A stretch of DNA of 12,952 bases from JAUVXJ01 sp964577995 (GCA_964577995.1 CAZOBP010000074.1:1-12952), one strand, 5' to 3'. Positions 6,683 through 12,700 are shown, counted from the stretch's first letter. Notes: generated by a model not told the origin, from the letters alone. Numbers and translations: made by a program.

Positions 6683-8020
6683 CTACTGCTTCCACGCCAT
6701 GGCCGGAACCGTGGCCGGCTGAGCATAAGGCCCGTTGCGAAACTCATCCCAATAGCCCCTCTGCTCGACCACCGAGTACGCAAAGATGGCCTGCCCTTGA
6801 CACCCTGCGTTTCTCGCCATGTTGATCCGGGCCTCGATCTCCGCGAATGACGAGTAGTCGGCGTGGATGCCCGCATACACGTGGCGTCCGTAGGATTCCG
6901 AGCTGAAATCGGCGACCAGAGTCTTGAAGCGGCTTCGGCTGTCCTTGACGGCGGTCCCGTACAGCATCGGTGCTATGAAGTCCATCTTGCCCATTTCGAG
7001 CCAGCCACGGGAGTCCTGGGAGTACCCACCGTATCCCTCATAGGTGGTGCTCCCGTACGTCACCCACTGCCACTTGTCCTTGTAGATGGGCCACACCGCC
7101 CCGGACAACGCCATCCCCGGTCTCAAGGGCAACACCTCTTCGTAGATGCGGCTCACCAGCTCGGTGATCTGGGCACGCTGCCAGTCGCCACGATCGCTCG
7201 TGCCCTGTTCCTTCCGCAGTCGCTCGCCCACCGGATCGTAGGAGTAGTACGGTCCCGCATACCTCACGTAGTCGAGATGCAGCCCGTCCACGTCGTAGTT
7301 CAGGACGATGTCCCGGCATACCGCCACCATGTGTTCCGTGACCGCCGGATGGCCTGGATTCGCAGCCAGGTAGCTTGCGTTCAACCCCATAGGGTTGCGA
7401 TTGCTGTCCCACTGCACCCACTCGTTCCCATACAGGCTGTTGAACGTCTTGTACATCTGGCGCGGAGTGCTGCCTGTGGGCGGAGTCTCGCCTAGCCACG
7501 AAGGATAGACGTTGACGTAGGCGTGCAACTGGAGTCCAGCGGCATGTGCCTCATCGATAGCCAACTGGAGGGGATCCCACCCAGGGTACCGGCCCAGAGT
7601 ACCCGTCAGCCGGTCGGCCCAGGGCTCGTACACGGAGGAGTAATAGGCATCCCCGTTCCCCCTGACCTGAAACAGGAGGATGTTGAAGTTGGCTGAGGCA
7701 GCCTTTTTCACAATGGTCCGGACATCGGACGAGGTCTTGTACGACCAGCGAGGGACCCAAAGCGCTCGTCCCTCGCTTGATGGTATCGCCGCTTGCTCTA
7801 TTGAGGGCCAGGTTCCCTCAGCGAGCGGTTCGTCCGTGGGCAACTGGCTGGGTTCACCCGCCTGCTCACCAGGCAAGGGAAGATACTCAGGATCGGAGTC
7901 CGCAGCAACGACGAACTCCTGACCGGCGGGCGTCCTGCTCGAGGTTGCAGCCAGAAAACCCAGCACTGCAACGAGCAACACCAACACGGCGCCCAGGACG
8001 GACTTCGCCGTTCTTCCCAT
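6683..8020 (-). CDS. Membrane-anchored GHL10-type (family 10-like) glycoside-hydrolase-like protein
   Basis: A 445-residue protein with a short positive N-terminus and a hydrophobic stretch at about 7-25 (VLGAVLVLLVAVLGFLA), so it is either secreted or kept as a signal anchor; no lipobox cysteine is visible. A low-complexity acidic/proline linker follows (about 35-80). The rest is a TIM-barrel of the GHL10/DUF187 type: EGRALWVPRW (83-92), NFNILLFQVRGNGDAYY (111-127), GLQLHAYVNVYPSWLG (162-177), the acidic motif VDGLHLDYVRY (Asp245 and Asp250 as catalytic candidates), FIAPMLYG (348-355) and QGQAIFAYSVV (408-418). Family members are thought to act on cell-wall or surface glycans, but few have known substrates. 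The start has AGGAGGG (8028-8034) at 7-8 nt. It lies 89 bp downstream of the sigma-factor gene on the same strand, so may be read from the same transcript. The 3' end meets pyrC tail to tail. Confidence 0.88.
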   Translation of the reverse strand: MGRTAKSVLGAVLVLLVAVLGFLAATSSRTPAGQEFVVAADSDPEYLPLPGEQAGEPSQLPTDEPLAEGTWPSIEQAAIPSSEGRALWVPRWSYKTSSDVRTIVKKAASANFNILLFQVRGNGDAYYSSVYEPWADRLTGTLGRYPGWDPLQLAIDEAHAAGLQLHAYVNVYPSWLGETPPTGSTPRQMYKTFNSLYGNEWVQWDSNRNPMGLNASYLAANPGHPAVTEHMVAVCRDIVLNYDVDGLHLDYVRYAGPYYSYDPVGERLRKEQGTSDRGDWQRAQITELVSRIYEEVLPLRPGMALSGAVWPIYKDKWQWVTYGSTTYEGYGGYSQDSRGWLEMGKMDFIAPMLYGTAVKDSRSRFKTLVADFSSESYGRHVYAGIHADYSSFAEIEARINMARNAGCQGQAIFAYSVVEQRGYWDEFRNGPYAQPATVPAMAWKQ

Positions 8021-8109
8021 ACTATGGCCCTCCTTCCCTCCGTTGGAGCGGTCGTCCCCTCATGGTACATGCCTCAGAGCAGAGCCAGCCCCCCAGTGGG
8101 TGCAACGTG

Positions 8110-9120
8110 CTAGTTCAGAAAGGGCTTGAGGTTTCGGCTGCGGCTGGGATGGCGAAGGCGACGCAGCGCCTGAGACTGGATCTGCCGGATCCTTTCCCTA
8201 GTCAAGCCCAGCTTCTCCCCCACCTGCTCGAGAGTGTAGTCCTCCCCGTCTTCCAGGCCATACCTCAGACGGAGCACGCGCGCCTCGCGCTCGGACAGGG
8301 AGTCCAGAGCATCCTCCACCCGCTCCCCCATCAGGCTGCGCGAAGCCACGGACGAAGGCGTCGGCGCATCCTCATCCTCGATGAACTCGGCCAGAGTGCT
8401 CTCCTCCTCCTCGCCTACTGGCGTCTCCAGGGAAAGAGGTTGACCCGCCACGTGCAGCAGCTCGCCGACTCGCTCTGCCGGCACTTCCAGTTCTTCGGCC
8501 AGTTCTTCGTTAGTGGGCTCTCGTCCGAACTCCTGTGCCAGTTGCTTTGCGGTCCGACGAACCCTATTCAGCTCATCCACGATGTGCGCCGGCAACCGTA
8601 TCGTGCGCCCCTGGTCGGCCACAGCCCTGAGAACCGCCTGGCGAATCCACCAGGTTGCGTACGTGCTGAAGCGGTGGCCCCTATCAGGGTCGAAGCGCTC
8701 AACAGCCTTGATCAGGCCCAGGTTGCCCTCTTGCATGAGGTCCGAAAGGGGCAACCCTCTCCCCAGATACTTGCGGGCGATGCTGATCACGAGGCGAGAA
8801 TTGGCCTCTATGAAGTGACTGCGGGCTTCTTGCCCCTCCCTTGCCTTCTCCTCGAGCCGCTCCCTCTGCTCCGGGCTCAGGTCATCCTTGGTGAGCAGTA
8901 CCTCGGCGGTCCTCCCTTCACGCAGCTTCAGAGCAAGCTGCTTCTCATCCTCGGCGCTGAGTAGCGGAACGGTCCCAACTTCCCTCATGTACATCGAGAT
9001 CACATCATCGCTCTCTATCCCTTTGAGCGAACCACGACCTGCTCTTTCCTGCGTTTCGCCGTCAAGCTCGCCGGCGCCAAGTTCGCGCTCTTCCAATAGT
9101 TCTAGTTCGTTCACTCTCAT
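8110..9120 (-). CDS. RpoD/SigA-like sigma-70 factor without region 1.1
   Basis: A 336-residue sigma factor that would direct RNA polymerase to -10/-35 promoters. Region 1.2 begins at DDVISMYMREVG (38-49) after a short acidic N-terminus; there is no region 1.1. Region 2 runs about 98-188, including the core-binding block LPLSDLMQEGNLGLIKAV (123-140) and FSTYATWWIRQAVLRAVADQ (151-170). Region 3 follows (190-255). Region 4.2 is DYTLEQVGEKLGLTRERIRQ (294-313), with Arg308, Glu309 and Gln313 conserved as in E. coli R584/E585/Q589. In region 2.4, Gln161 matches E. coli Q437 but Leu164 replaces T440. This could be the primary factor or a group 2 paralogue; the missing region 1.1 and Leu164 lean to group 2. 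The start has a strong GGAGG (9127-9131) at 6 nt. It lies 87 bp after the arsR-type gene on the same strand. Confidence 0.95.
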   Translation of the reverse strand: MRVNELELLEERELGAGELDGETQERAGRGSLKGIESDDVISMYMREVGTVPLLSAEDEKQLALKLREGRTAEVLLTKDDLSPEQRERLEEKAREGQEARSHFIEANSRLVISIARKYLGRGLPLSDLMQEGNLGLIKAVERFDPDRGHRFSTYATWWIRQAVLRAVADQGRTIRLPAHIVDELNRVRRTAKQLAQEFGREPTNEELAEELEVPAERVGELLHVAGQPLSLETPVGEEEESTLAEFIEDEDAPTPSSVASRSLMGERVEDALDSLSEREARVLRLRYGLEDGEDYTLEQVGEKLGLTRERIRQIQSQALRRLRHPSRSRNLKPFLN

Positions 9121-9132
9121 TTCTCTCCTCCT

Positions 9133-9163
9133 GTTACAGCCGTCCTACCAGACAACTGTTAAC
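9133..9163 (-). repeat. Inverted repeat in the leader of the sigma-factor gene
   Basis: On the plus strand GTTACAG (9133-9139) and CTGTTAAC (9156-9163) are complementary apart from one extra base, with a 16-nt spacer. In the minus-strand mRNA this would fold into a stem whose 3' arm ends one base before the Shine-Dalgarno GGAGG of the sigma gene. It could be an operator half-site pair or a translation-modulating hairpin. Arms are short, so chance is possible. Confidence 0.35.
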
Positions 9164-9207
9164 CGCATGAGGAGCGCAGAGGATTCCTTCACACCTTCTG
9201 CCAGTTC

Positions 9208-9513
9208 CTATTCAGCCCTCTGGTCCTCGCTCTGGCAATGTGCCTCAGAGAACCGTGGGACGAATCTGTCCAGTTGCCTCTTCTCCAGCCTGTAGTAGAC
9301 ACGAAGACCGTCCTTCCTGTTGGCCACCAAGCCGGCGTTTTCCAGAACCCGATAGTGGTGAGACATGGCCGGCTTGCTTTTCCCGCAGACACAATCGAAG
9401 TCCTCGCAACCGAGTTCTTCGCTGACTATCAGCATCCTGATGATCTGGTAGCGTGTCGGATCTGCCAGGGCCTTGAACACCTTGATCGCTTGCTGTGAGA
9501 AGTCGGAATCCAT
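9208..9513 (-). CDS. ArsR/SmtB-family transcriptional regulator with a Cys-rich recognition region
   Basis: A 101-residue winged-helix repressor. FKALADPTRYQIIRMLI (13-29) is the family opening, followed by KPAMSHHYRVLENAGLV (47-63; recognition helix) and the wing NRKDGLRVYYRLE. The feature that stands out is a cysteine cluster before the recognition helix, GCEDFDCVCG, giving Cys36, Cys41 and Cys43, plus Cys93 near the C-terminus. In ArsR proteins, cysteines at this place (the ELCVCDL motif) bind arsenite or other soft metals and release DNA, so this one may sense metals, metalloids or thiol oxidation. The exact spacing differs from the classical motif. I chose the ATG at 9513; a GTG at 9519 would add two residues, and neither has a clear ribosome-binding site. 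A strong promoter lies upstream at 9559-9587. The sigma-factor gene follows on the same strand, so the two are probably co-transcribed. Confidence 0.9.
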   Translation of the reverse strand: MDSDFSQQAIKVFKALADPTRYQIIRMLIVSEELGCEDFDCVCGKSKPAMSHHYRVLENAGLVANRKDGLRVYYRLEKRQLDRFVPRFSEAHCQSEDQRAE

Positions 9514-9558
9514 ACGCACACCATGCGACTATTTCCACGTTTTTAGAAGTGCTTAACA

Positions 9559-9587
9559 ATAATACCACCAATCAGCACGCGTGTCAA
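9559..9587 (-). promoter_or_regulatory. Strong sigma-70 promoter for the arsR-type gene
   Basis: Read on the minus strand: TTGACA (9587-9582), a 17-bp spacer, then TATTAT (9564-9559) preceded by TGG, an extended -10. The start point is expected near 9552, giving a leader of about 39 nt. An 8-bp palindrome CACGCGTG (9576-9583) overlaps the edge of the -35 and spacer and could be an operator for the regulator itself (inference). Confidence 0.78.
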
Positions 9588-9689
9588 GGCGCAGGAGTCA
9601 GGCACAGCACTGCACTCACACGCATGGGCGCTCTCTACCTCCTCCTTTCTTTCCATTCCTCATCTCTGCTCGTCTTTCCATCCAAGAGC

Positions 9690-9723
9690 AAACAAAAACG
9701 ACGTCGGTGGGCACCCACGCCGT
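9690..9723 (-). terminator. Possible weak intrinsic terminator after the HNH gene
   Basis: On the minus strand, downstream of the HNH stop codon, ACG (9723-9721) can pair with CGT (9703-9701) and GTGG (9718-9715) with CCAC (9710-9707), around a GTGC loop. The stem is followed by TTTTTGTTT (9698-9690). The stem is short and interrupted by an internal loop, so it is a modest candidate. Confidence 0.4.
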
Positions 9724-9747
9724 TGTCCGTCCTCATCGGCGGCATGC

Positions 9748-10290
9748 TCAGTGCACGTACTTCCTCCAAACCTCATGACCATGCATCTTGCCCAGCAGCA
9801 CCACCGCCGCGTAGCGCGGCGCTGCGGGTCGTGCCAGCAACCTCATGCCCGCCTCCTCTGGCAGACGGCCTCCCTTTCTCTGGTTGCAGGGTATACAGGC
9901 GGCCACCACATTGTCCCAGGTATGACCCCCACCACGCGAGCGAGGCACCACGTGATCCAGCGTGAGCTTTCCCTTCGTTGGTTGTGCCCCACAGTACTGA
10001 CAGGTGTATTGGTCGCGTGCCAGAATCGTGCGTCTCGTCACCGGTATCAGCAATCGATGCGGGACGCGCACATAGTAGACCAACCGGATCACCAGAGGCA
10101 TCTCCAGAGCCAAGTTTTCGGAACGGATCTTAGCTCGAGCAGCCTCTACGACCTCGGCCTTCTCCTTGAGAAGCAGGACGATGGCCCTGCGCACCGAGAC
10201 GATGTGGAGGGGCTCCAAGCTGGCGTTGAGCACCAGCACGCCCCCCGATAGCCTAGCCTGCGCGCCTACGAAAGCCGTACTTCTCTCCAT
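9748..10290 (-). CDS. HNH endonuclease-family protein
   Basis: A 180-residue protein whose first half (VLVLNASLEPLHIVSVRRAI, about 18-37, then KEKAEVVE) is the N-terminal extension typical of a widespread stand-alone HNH family. The nuclease core is at about 86-141: RRTILARDQYTCQYCG with Cys97 and Cys100, LTLDHVVPRSRGG with Asp112 and the general-base candidate His113, and NVVAACIPCNQRKGGR with Cys132 and Cys135. The four cysteines form a structural zinc site, and Asn127 and Asn136 complete the motif. Such proteins nick or cut DNA in vitro in some cases, but the cellular role of this stand-alone family is not established; I see no restriction methylase or phage terminase next to it. The ATG at 10290 has no Shine-Dalgarno; a GTG at residue 18 is an alternative. 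The gene begins 43 bp after tRNA-Trp with no promoter of its own visible, so it is likely read through from the tRNA promoter. Confidence 0.88.
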   Translation of the reverse strand: MERSTAFVGAQARLSGGVLVLNASLEPLHIVSVRRAIVLLLKEKAEVVEAARAKIRSENLALEMPLVIRLVYYVRVPHRLLIPVTRRTILARDQYTCQYCGAQPTKGKLTLDHVVPRSRGGGHTWDNVVAACIPCNQRKGGRLPEEAGMRLLARPAAPRYAAVVLLGKMHGHEVWRKYVH

Positions 10291-10333
10291 GCGAACACGG
10301 ACGAGACCAGTCCCCGTCCCTTCGAATCAGATA

Positions 10334-10407
10334 CAGGGGAGGCAGGATTCGAACCCGCAACCTACGGTTTTGGAGACCGTTGCTCTGCCGGCTTGAGCTA
10401 CTCCCCT
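10334..10407 (-). tRNA. tRNA-Trp (anticodon CCA)
   Basis: A 74-nt cloverleaf: acceptor stem AGGGGAG with CTCCCCT (7 bp), D-stem GCTC/GAGC, anticodon stem ACGGT/ACCGT around loop CTCCAAA, giving anticodon CCA, T-stem GCGGG/CCTGC around TTCGAAT, and discriminator G. The 3' CCA tail is not encoded (the next bases are TAT), so it must be added after transcription. A strong promoter lies at 10441-10470, giving a 5' leader of about 27 nt. Confidence 0.96.
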
Positions 10408-10440
10408 TCGTCTCCGAGATGTCTCCACTACCTGACGCCA

Positions 10441-10470
10441 ATAATACCACAACTGGCCAGGACCTGTCAA
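10441..10470 (-). promoter_or_regulatory. Strong sigma-70 promoter for tRNA-Trp
   Basis: Read on the minus strand: TTGACA (10470-10465), an 18-bp spacer, then TATTAT (10446-10441) with TGG before it (extended -10). Start point is expected near 10434. The -10 region shares the 12-mer GTGGTATTATTG with the arsR-type promoter. A 7-bp-arm palindrome covers the -35. Confidence 0.75.
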
Positions 10471-10478
10471 GGACAGGT
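10462..10478. repeat. 17-bp palindrome over the -35 of the tRNA-Trp promoter
   Basis: ACCTGTC (10462-10468), AAG, GACAGGT (10472-10478) is a perfect inverted repeat with 7-bp arms and a 3-bp centre. It covers the whole -35 hexamer of the tRNA-Trp promoter and lies about 50 bp upstream of the mnmE promoter. A bound protein would block the -35, so it is a candidate operator. No regulator is assigned. Confidence 0.55.
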
Positions 10479-10526
10479 GCTAACCGCCAGAGCGGGATGG
10501 ACGGCATCGCTGCCCATGCGTCGGCT

Positions 10527-10555
10527 TTGTGGCGCATTACACCGCTGTGTATAAT
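10527..10555 (+). promoter_or_regulatory. Promoter for mnmE
   Basis: TTGTGG (10527-10532) and a perfect TATAAT (10550-10555) are separated by 17 bp. Start point is expected near 10562, 13 nt before the mnmE ATG, leaving only a short leader with GGGA (10563-10566) as a possible ribosome-binding site. Confidence 0.65.
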
Positions 10556-10574
10556 ACGAAACGGGATCCCTCTA

Positions 10575-11957
10575 ATGTACAGTCTCGACGACACCATCAC
10601 TGCCATATCCAGCCCCATTGGAGAGGGCGGCATAGGAATCGTGAAGATGAGCGGCCCCGATGTGCTGCCCATCCTTCGGGCCATCTTCGCGCCGGCTGCC
10701 GCTCAGACCCCGGCCGACCCTGCCTGGGAACCTGTCTCACACCACCTCTATCACGGACACATCGTAGACCCGGAGACCCAGCACATGGTGGACGAAGTGC
10801 TCGTTTCGTACATGAAGGCACCCCACACCTACACCCGCCAGGACGTGGGAGAGATCAACTGCCACGGGGGTATTGTGCCGTTGCGCCGGGTGCTGGAGCT
10901 AACCCTGCGTTTGGGCGCACGCCCGGCCAGTCCGGGCGAGATGACCCTTCGCGCCTTCCTCCTTGGTCGGCTGGATCTGGCCCAGGCGGAGGCGGTCCTG
11001 GACGTTGTGCGAGCCAAGACCGAGGCCGGGCTGCGAGTGGCTGTCGAACAGTTGAATGGTCATCTCTCGCGCCAAATACACGCCGCGAGAGTCGGGCTGG
11101 TCGAGGTATTGGCCTATCTGGAGGCGGCCATCGACTTCCCCGAAGATGAGATCCCCGAACTCGACGTGGGGCAGGCGCTGAGCCGAGCCACCGAGGCCCT
11201 GGAAGCGCTCATCGCCGGTGCCGACCAGGGCTTGATCTACCGGCAGGGGATCAGGGGAGCCATCGTGGGCCGCCCCAATGTCGGCAAGTCGAGCCTCTTG
11301 AACCGGCTGCTCCGTACTTCCAGGGCCATCGTCACCCCCTTCCCTGGGACCACCCGCGACACACTGGAGGAAACGATCAACCTTCAGGGCATTCCACTGA
11401 TCCTCGTGGACACGGCAGGTATTGCCGACAGCACGGACCTGGTGGAGAGACTGGGTGTGGAGCGCAGCAGGCAGGCCCTGGCCAGCGCGGACTTGGCGCT
11501 GCTGGTCATCGATGCCAGCGAACGACTTTTCGATTCCGACCTGCAAATCGCCAGTCTGGTGAGCAACAAGCGCGCAGTCGTTGTGCTCAACAAGACAGAT
11601 CTGCCAGAACTGGCGAAGACAGACGACCTCCTACCGGGAGTGCAGCAGGTCAGGATCTCAGCCCTCACCGGTGAGGGCTTGGCCGACCTGGAGCGTAGCA
11701 TCGTCGAACTAATCTTCTCAGGTGGCGTGGTCGCCTCCGACACGCCTCTGGTCGCCAACCCACGCCACAAGCAGGCCTTGCTGGAGGCCCTCGGCCACGT
11801 GAAGGGGGCCAAACACGCAGCCGATGCGGGTTCGCCCATCGATCTGTTAGCCATAGATGTCACCGCAGCGGTCGATGCCCTGGGGGAGATCACCGGCGAG
11901 ACGGCCACGGAAGACCTGCTGGAGGTCATCTTCAGCGAGTTCTGCGTCGGCAAGTGA
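10575..11957 (+). CDS. mnmE: tRNA modification GTPase MnmE (TrmE)
   Basis: A 460-residue GTPase that, with MnmG, installs the aminomethyl-type group at C5 of the wobble uridine (U34) of several tRNAs. The N-terminal formyl-THF-binding domain begins DDTITAISSPIGEGGIGIVK (5-24). The helical domain includes GEINCHGG (92-99), LGRLDLAQAEAV (130-141) and EAAIDFPEDEIPE (183-195). The inserted G domain carries G1 GRPNVGKSS (232-240), G2 TTRD (259-262), G3 DTAG (279-282) and G4 NKTD (339-342). The C-terminus is the catalytic CVGK (CxGK, Cys457). Length is normal. I chose the ATG at 10575: the frame stays open upstream, but that would run through tRNA-Trp and both promoters, and MYSLDDTI matches the usual family start. 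MnmG is not in the window. It is divergent from tRNA-Trp and 52 bp upstream of tadA. Confidence 0.97.
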   Translation: MYSLDDTITAISSPIGEGGIGIVKMSGPDVLPILRAIFAPAAAQTPADPAWEPVSHHLYHGHIVDPETQHMVDEVLVSYMKAPHTYTRQDVGEINCHGGIVPLRRVLELTLRLGARPASPGEMTLRAFLLGRLDLAQAEAVLDVVRAKTEAGLRVAVEQLNGHLSRQIHAARVGLVEVLAYLEAAIDFPEDEIPELDVGQALSRATEALEALIAGADQGLIYRQGIRGAIVGRPNVGKSSLLNRLLRTSRAIVTPFPGTTRDTLEETINLQGIPLILVDTAGIADSTDLVERLGVERSRQALASADLALLVIDASERLFDSDLQIASLVSNKRAVVVLNKTDLPELAKTDDLLPGVQQVRISALTGEGLADLERSIVELIFSGGVVASDTPLVANPRHKQALLEALGHVKGAKHAADAGSPIDLLAIDVTAAVDALGEITGETATEDLLEVIFSEFCVGK

Positions 11958-11964
11958 CAGCGGT

Positions 11965-11994
11965 TTGGGCCGGCGGCGTGTGATGTGCTATAAT
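11965..11994 (+). promoter_or_regulatory. Promoter for tadA
   Basis: TTGGGC (11965-11970), an 18-bp spacer and a perfect TATAAT (11989-11994), preceded by TGTGC, a full extended -10. Start point is expected near 12001, leaving a leader of about 9 nt before the tadA ATG with no Shine-Dalgarno. Confidence 0.68.
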
Positions 11995-12009
11995 CGCTCT
12001 GCACCGCAC

Positions 12010-12471
12010 ATGACCGAAGACGAAGTGTACATGCGTGAGGCCCTGGCGGAGGCCCGGGTTGCATTCGAGCGAGGGGAGATCCCTGTGGGTGCCGTTGCCG
12101 TCCACAAGGGCTATGTCGTGGGCCGGGCGCACAACCGCAGGGAAGAATTGGCCGATCCCACGGCCCACGCGGAGATCATAGCTCTGCGCGAAGCCGCCCA
12201 GATGCTGGGTCGCTGGCGGCTGTCAGGGGTCACGCTGTACTGTACGCTGGAGCCGTGCCCCATGTGCGCCGGAGCCATGGTCTTGGCTCGTCTACCCCGC
12301 CTGGTCTATGCGGCGGACGACCCCAAGTCCGGAGCGGTGACCTCGGTGTTTGACATTGTGCGCTCACCCAGGCTCAGTCATCAGGTCAAGGTGACGAGGG
12401 GCCTCCTGGCCGACGAGGCCAAGGAGTTGCTGAACTCTTTCTTCGAGGAGCTCCGGGGTCGCCAACCATAG
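12010..12471 (+). CDS. tadA: tRNA-specific adenosine deaminase TadA
   Basis: A 153-residue zinc deaminase that converts A34 of tRNA-Arg(ACG) to inosine, widening decoding of CGN codons. Visible motifs are the N-terminal helix EVYMREALAEARVAFERGEI, PVGAV (25-29), the catalytic TAHAE (His53 zinc ligand, Glu55 proton shuttle), and EPCPMCAGAM with zinc ligands Cys83 and Cys86. ARLPRLVYAADDPKSGA and RGLLADEAKELLNSFF complete the family pattern. Length is typical. The start was set at the ATG at 12010, just after a strong extended -10 promoter; an in-frame ATG at 12031 would trim seven residues of the first helix, and open frame upstream would run into mnmE. No ribosome-binding site precedes it, so translation from a very short leader is implied. 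tRNA-Ser follows after 24 bp and could be on the same transcript. Confidence 0.96.
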   Translation: MTEDEVYMREALAEARVAFERGEIPVGAVAVHKGYVVGRAHNRREELADPTAHAEIIALREAAQMLGRWRLSGVTLYCTLEPCPMCAGAMVLARLPRLVYAADDPKSGAVTSVFDIVRSPRLSHQVKVTRGLLADEAKELLNSFFEELRGRQP

Positions 12472-12495
12472 GGAGACCCGCTCGTTCTTGGCCGC

Positions 12496-12585
12496 GGAGG
12501 GGTGCCAGAGTGGACGATTGGGGCGGTCTCGAAAACCGTTGTGAGGGCAACCTCACCGTGGGTTCGAATCCCACCCCCTCCGCCA
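12496..12585 (+). tRNA. tRNA-Ser (anticodon CGA), CCA encoded
   Basis: A 90-nt class II tRNA: acceptor GGAGGGG with CCCCTCC, anticodon stem GCGGT/ACCGT (one G-T pair) around loop CTCGAAA, giving anticodon CGA for the UCG codon, a long variable arm TGAGG/CCTCA around GCAA, T-stem GTGGG/CCCAC around TTCGAAT, discriminator G and an encoded CCA (12583-12585). The long variable arm confirms serine. No separate promoter is evident; it may be co-transcribed with tadA. Confidence 0.96.
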
Positions 12586-12700
12586 CCCTCGGTCCCTAGC
12601 ACACCGGGATCTCCGAGCGCCCTCGGGACAGGCGGTTCGTCCTGCTGACCCGCCAGGCGATGCTCCTGGGCTCCCATTCCCTGAGAGGCGGCTTTCCACA

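Noticed and set aside
6698..6721. Repeated GGCCGG blocks near the end of the GHL10 gene
   Set aside because: They lie in coding sequence with ordinary codons; short GC repeats are expected in this composition.
7777..8964. Long plus-strand open frame opposite the sigma and GHL10 genes
   Set aside because: Its product has no recognisable domain and mirrors the codon bias of two well-supported minus-strand genes, so it is a shadow frame.
9584..9625. 13-codon minus-strand ORF (MRVSAVLCLTPAP) after a GGAGGAGG purine tract, ending in the arsR -35 box
   Set aside because: The ribosome-binding site is about 12 nt away, there is no promoter for it, and its sequence shows no leader-peptide logic such as repeated codons.
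9631..9682. Pyrimidine-rich tract on the plus strand
   Set aside because: Not long or regular enough to argue for a triplex, a repeat array or a binding site; noted only as composition.
10380..10574. Open frame upstream of mnmE, in frame, adding 65 residues
   Set aside because: It would run through the 5' part of tRNA-Trp and both divergent promoters, and the MYSLDDTI start at 10575 matches the family N-terminus.
11857..12009. In-frame extension of tadA back into mnmE
   Set aside because: It adds 51 low-complexity residues (Ser/Arg-rich) that overlap the mnmE end; the ATG at 12010 sits right after a good promoter and fits TadA length.
12613..12626. Hairpin CCGAG-CGCC-CTCGG as terminator of tRNA-Ser
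   Set aside because: A 5-bp stem with no T tract; insufficient for an intrinsic terminator call.
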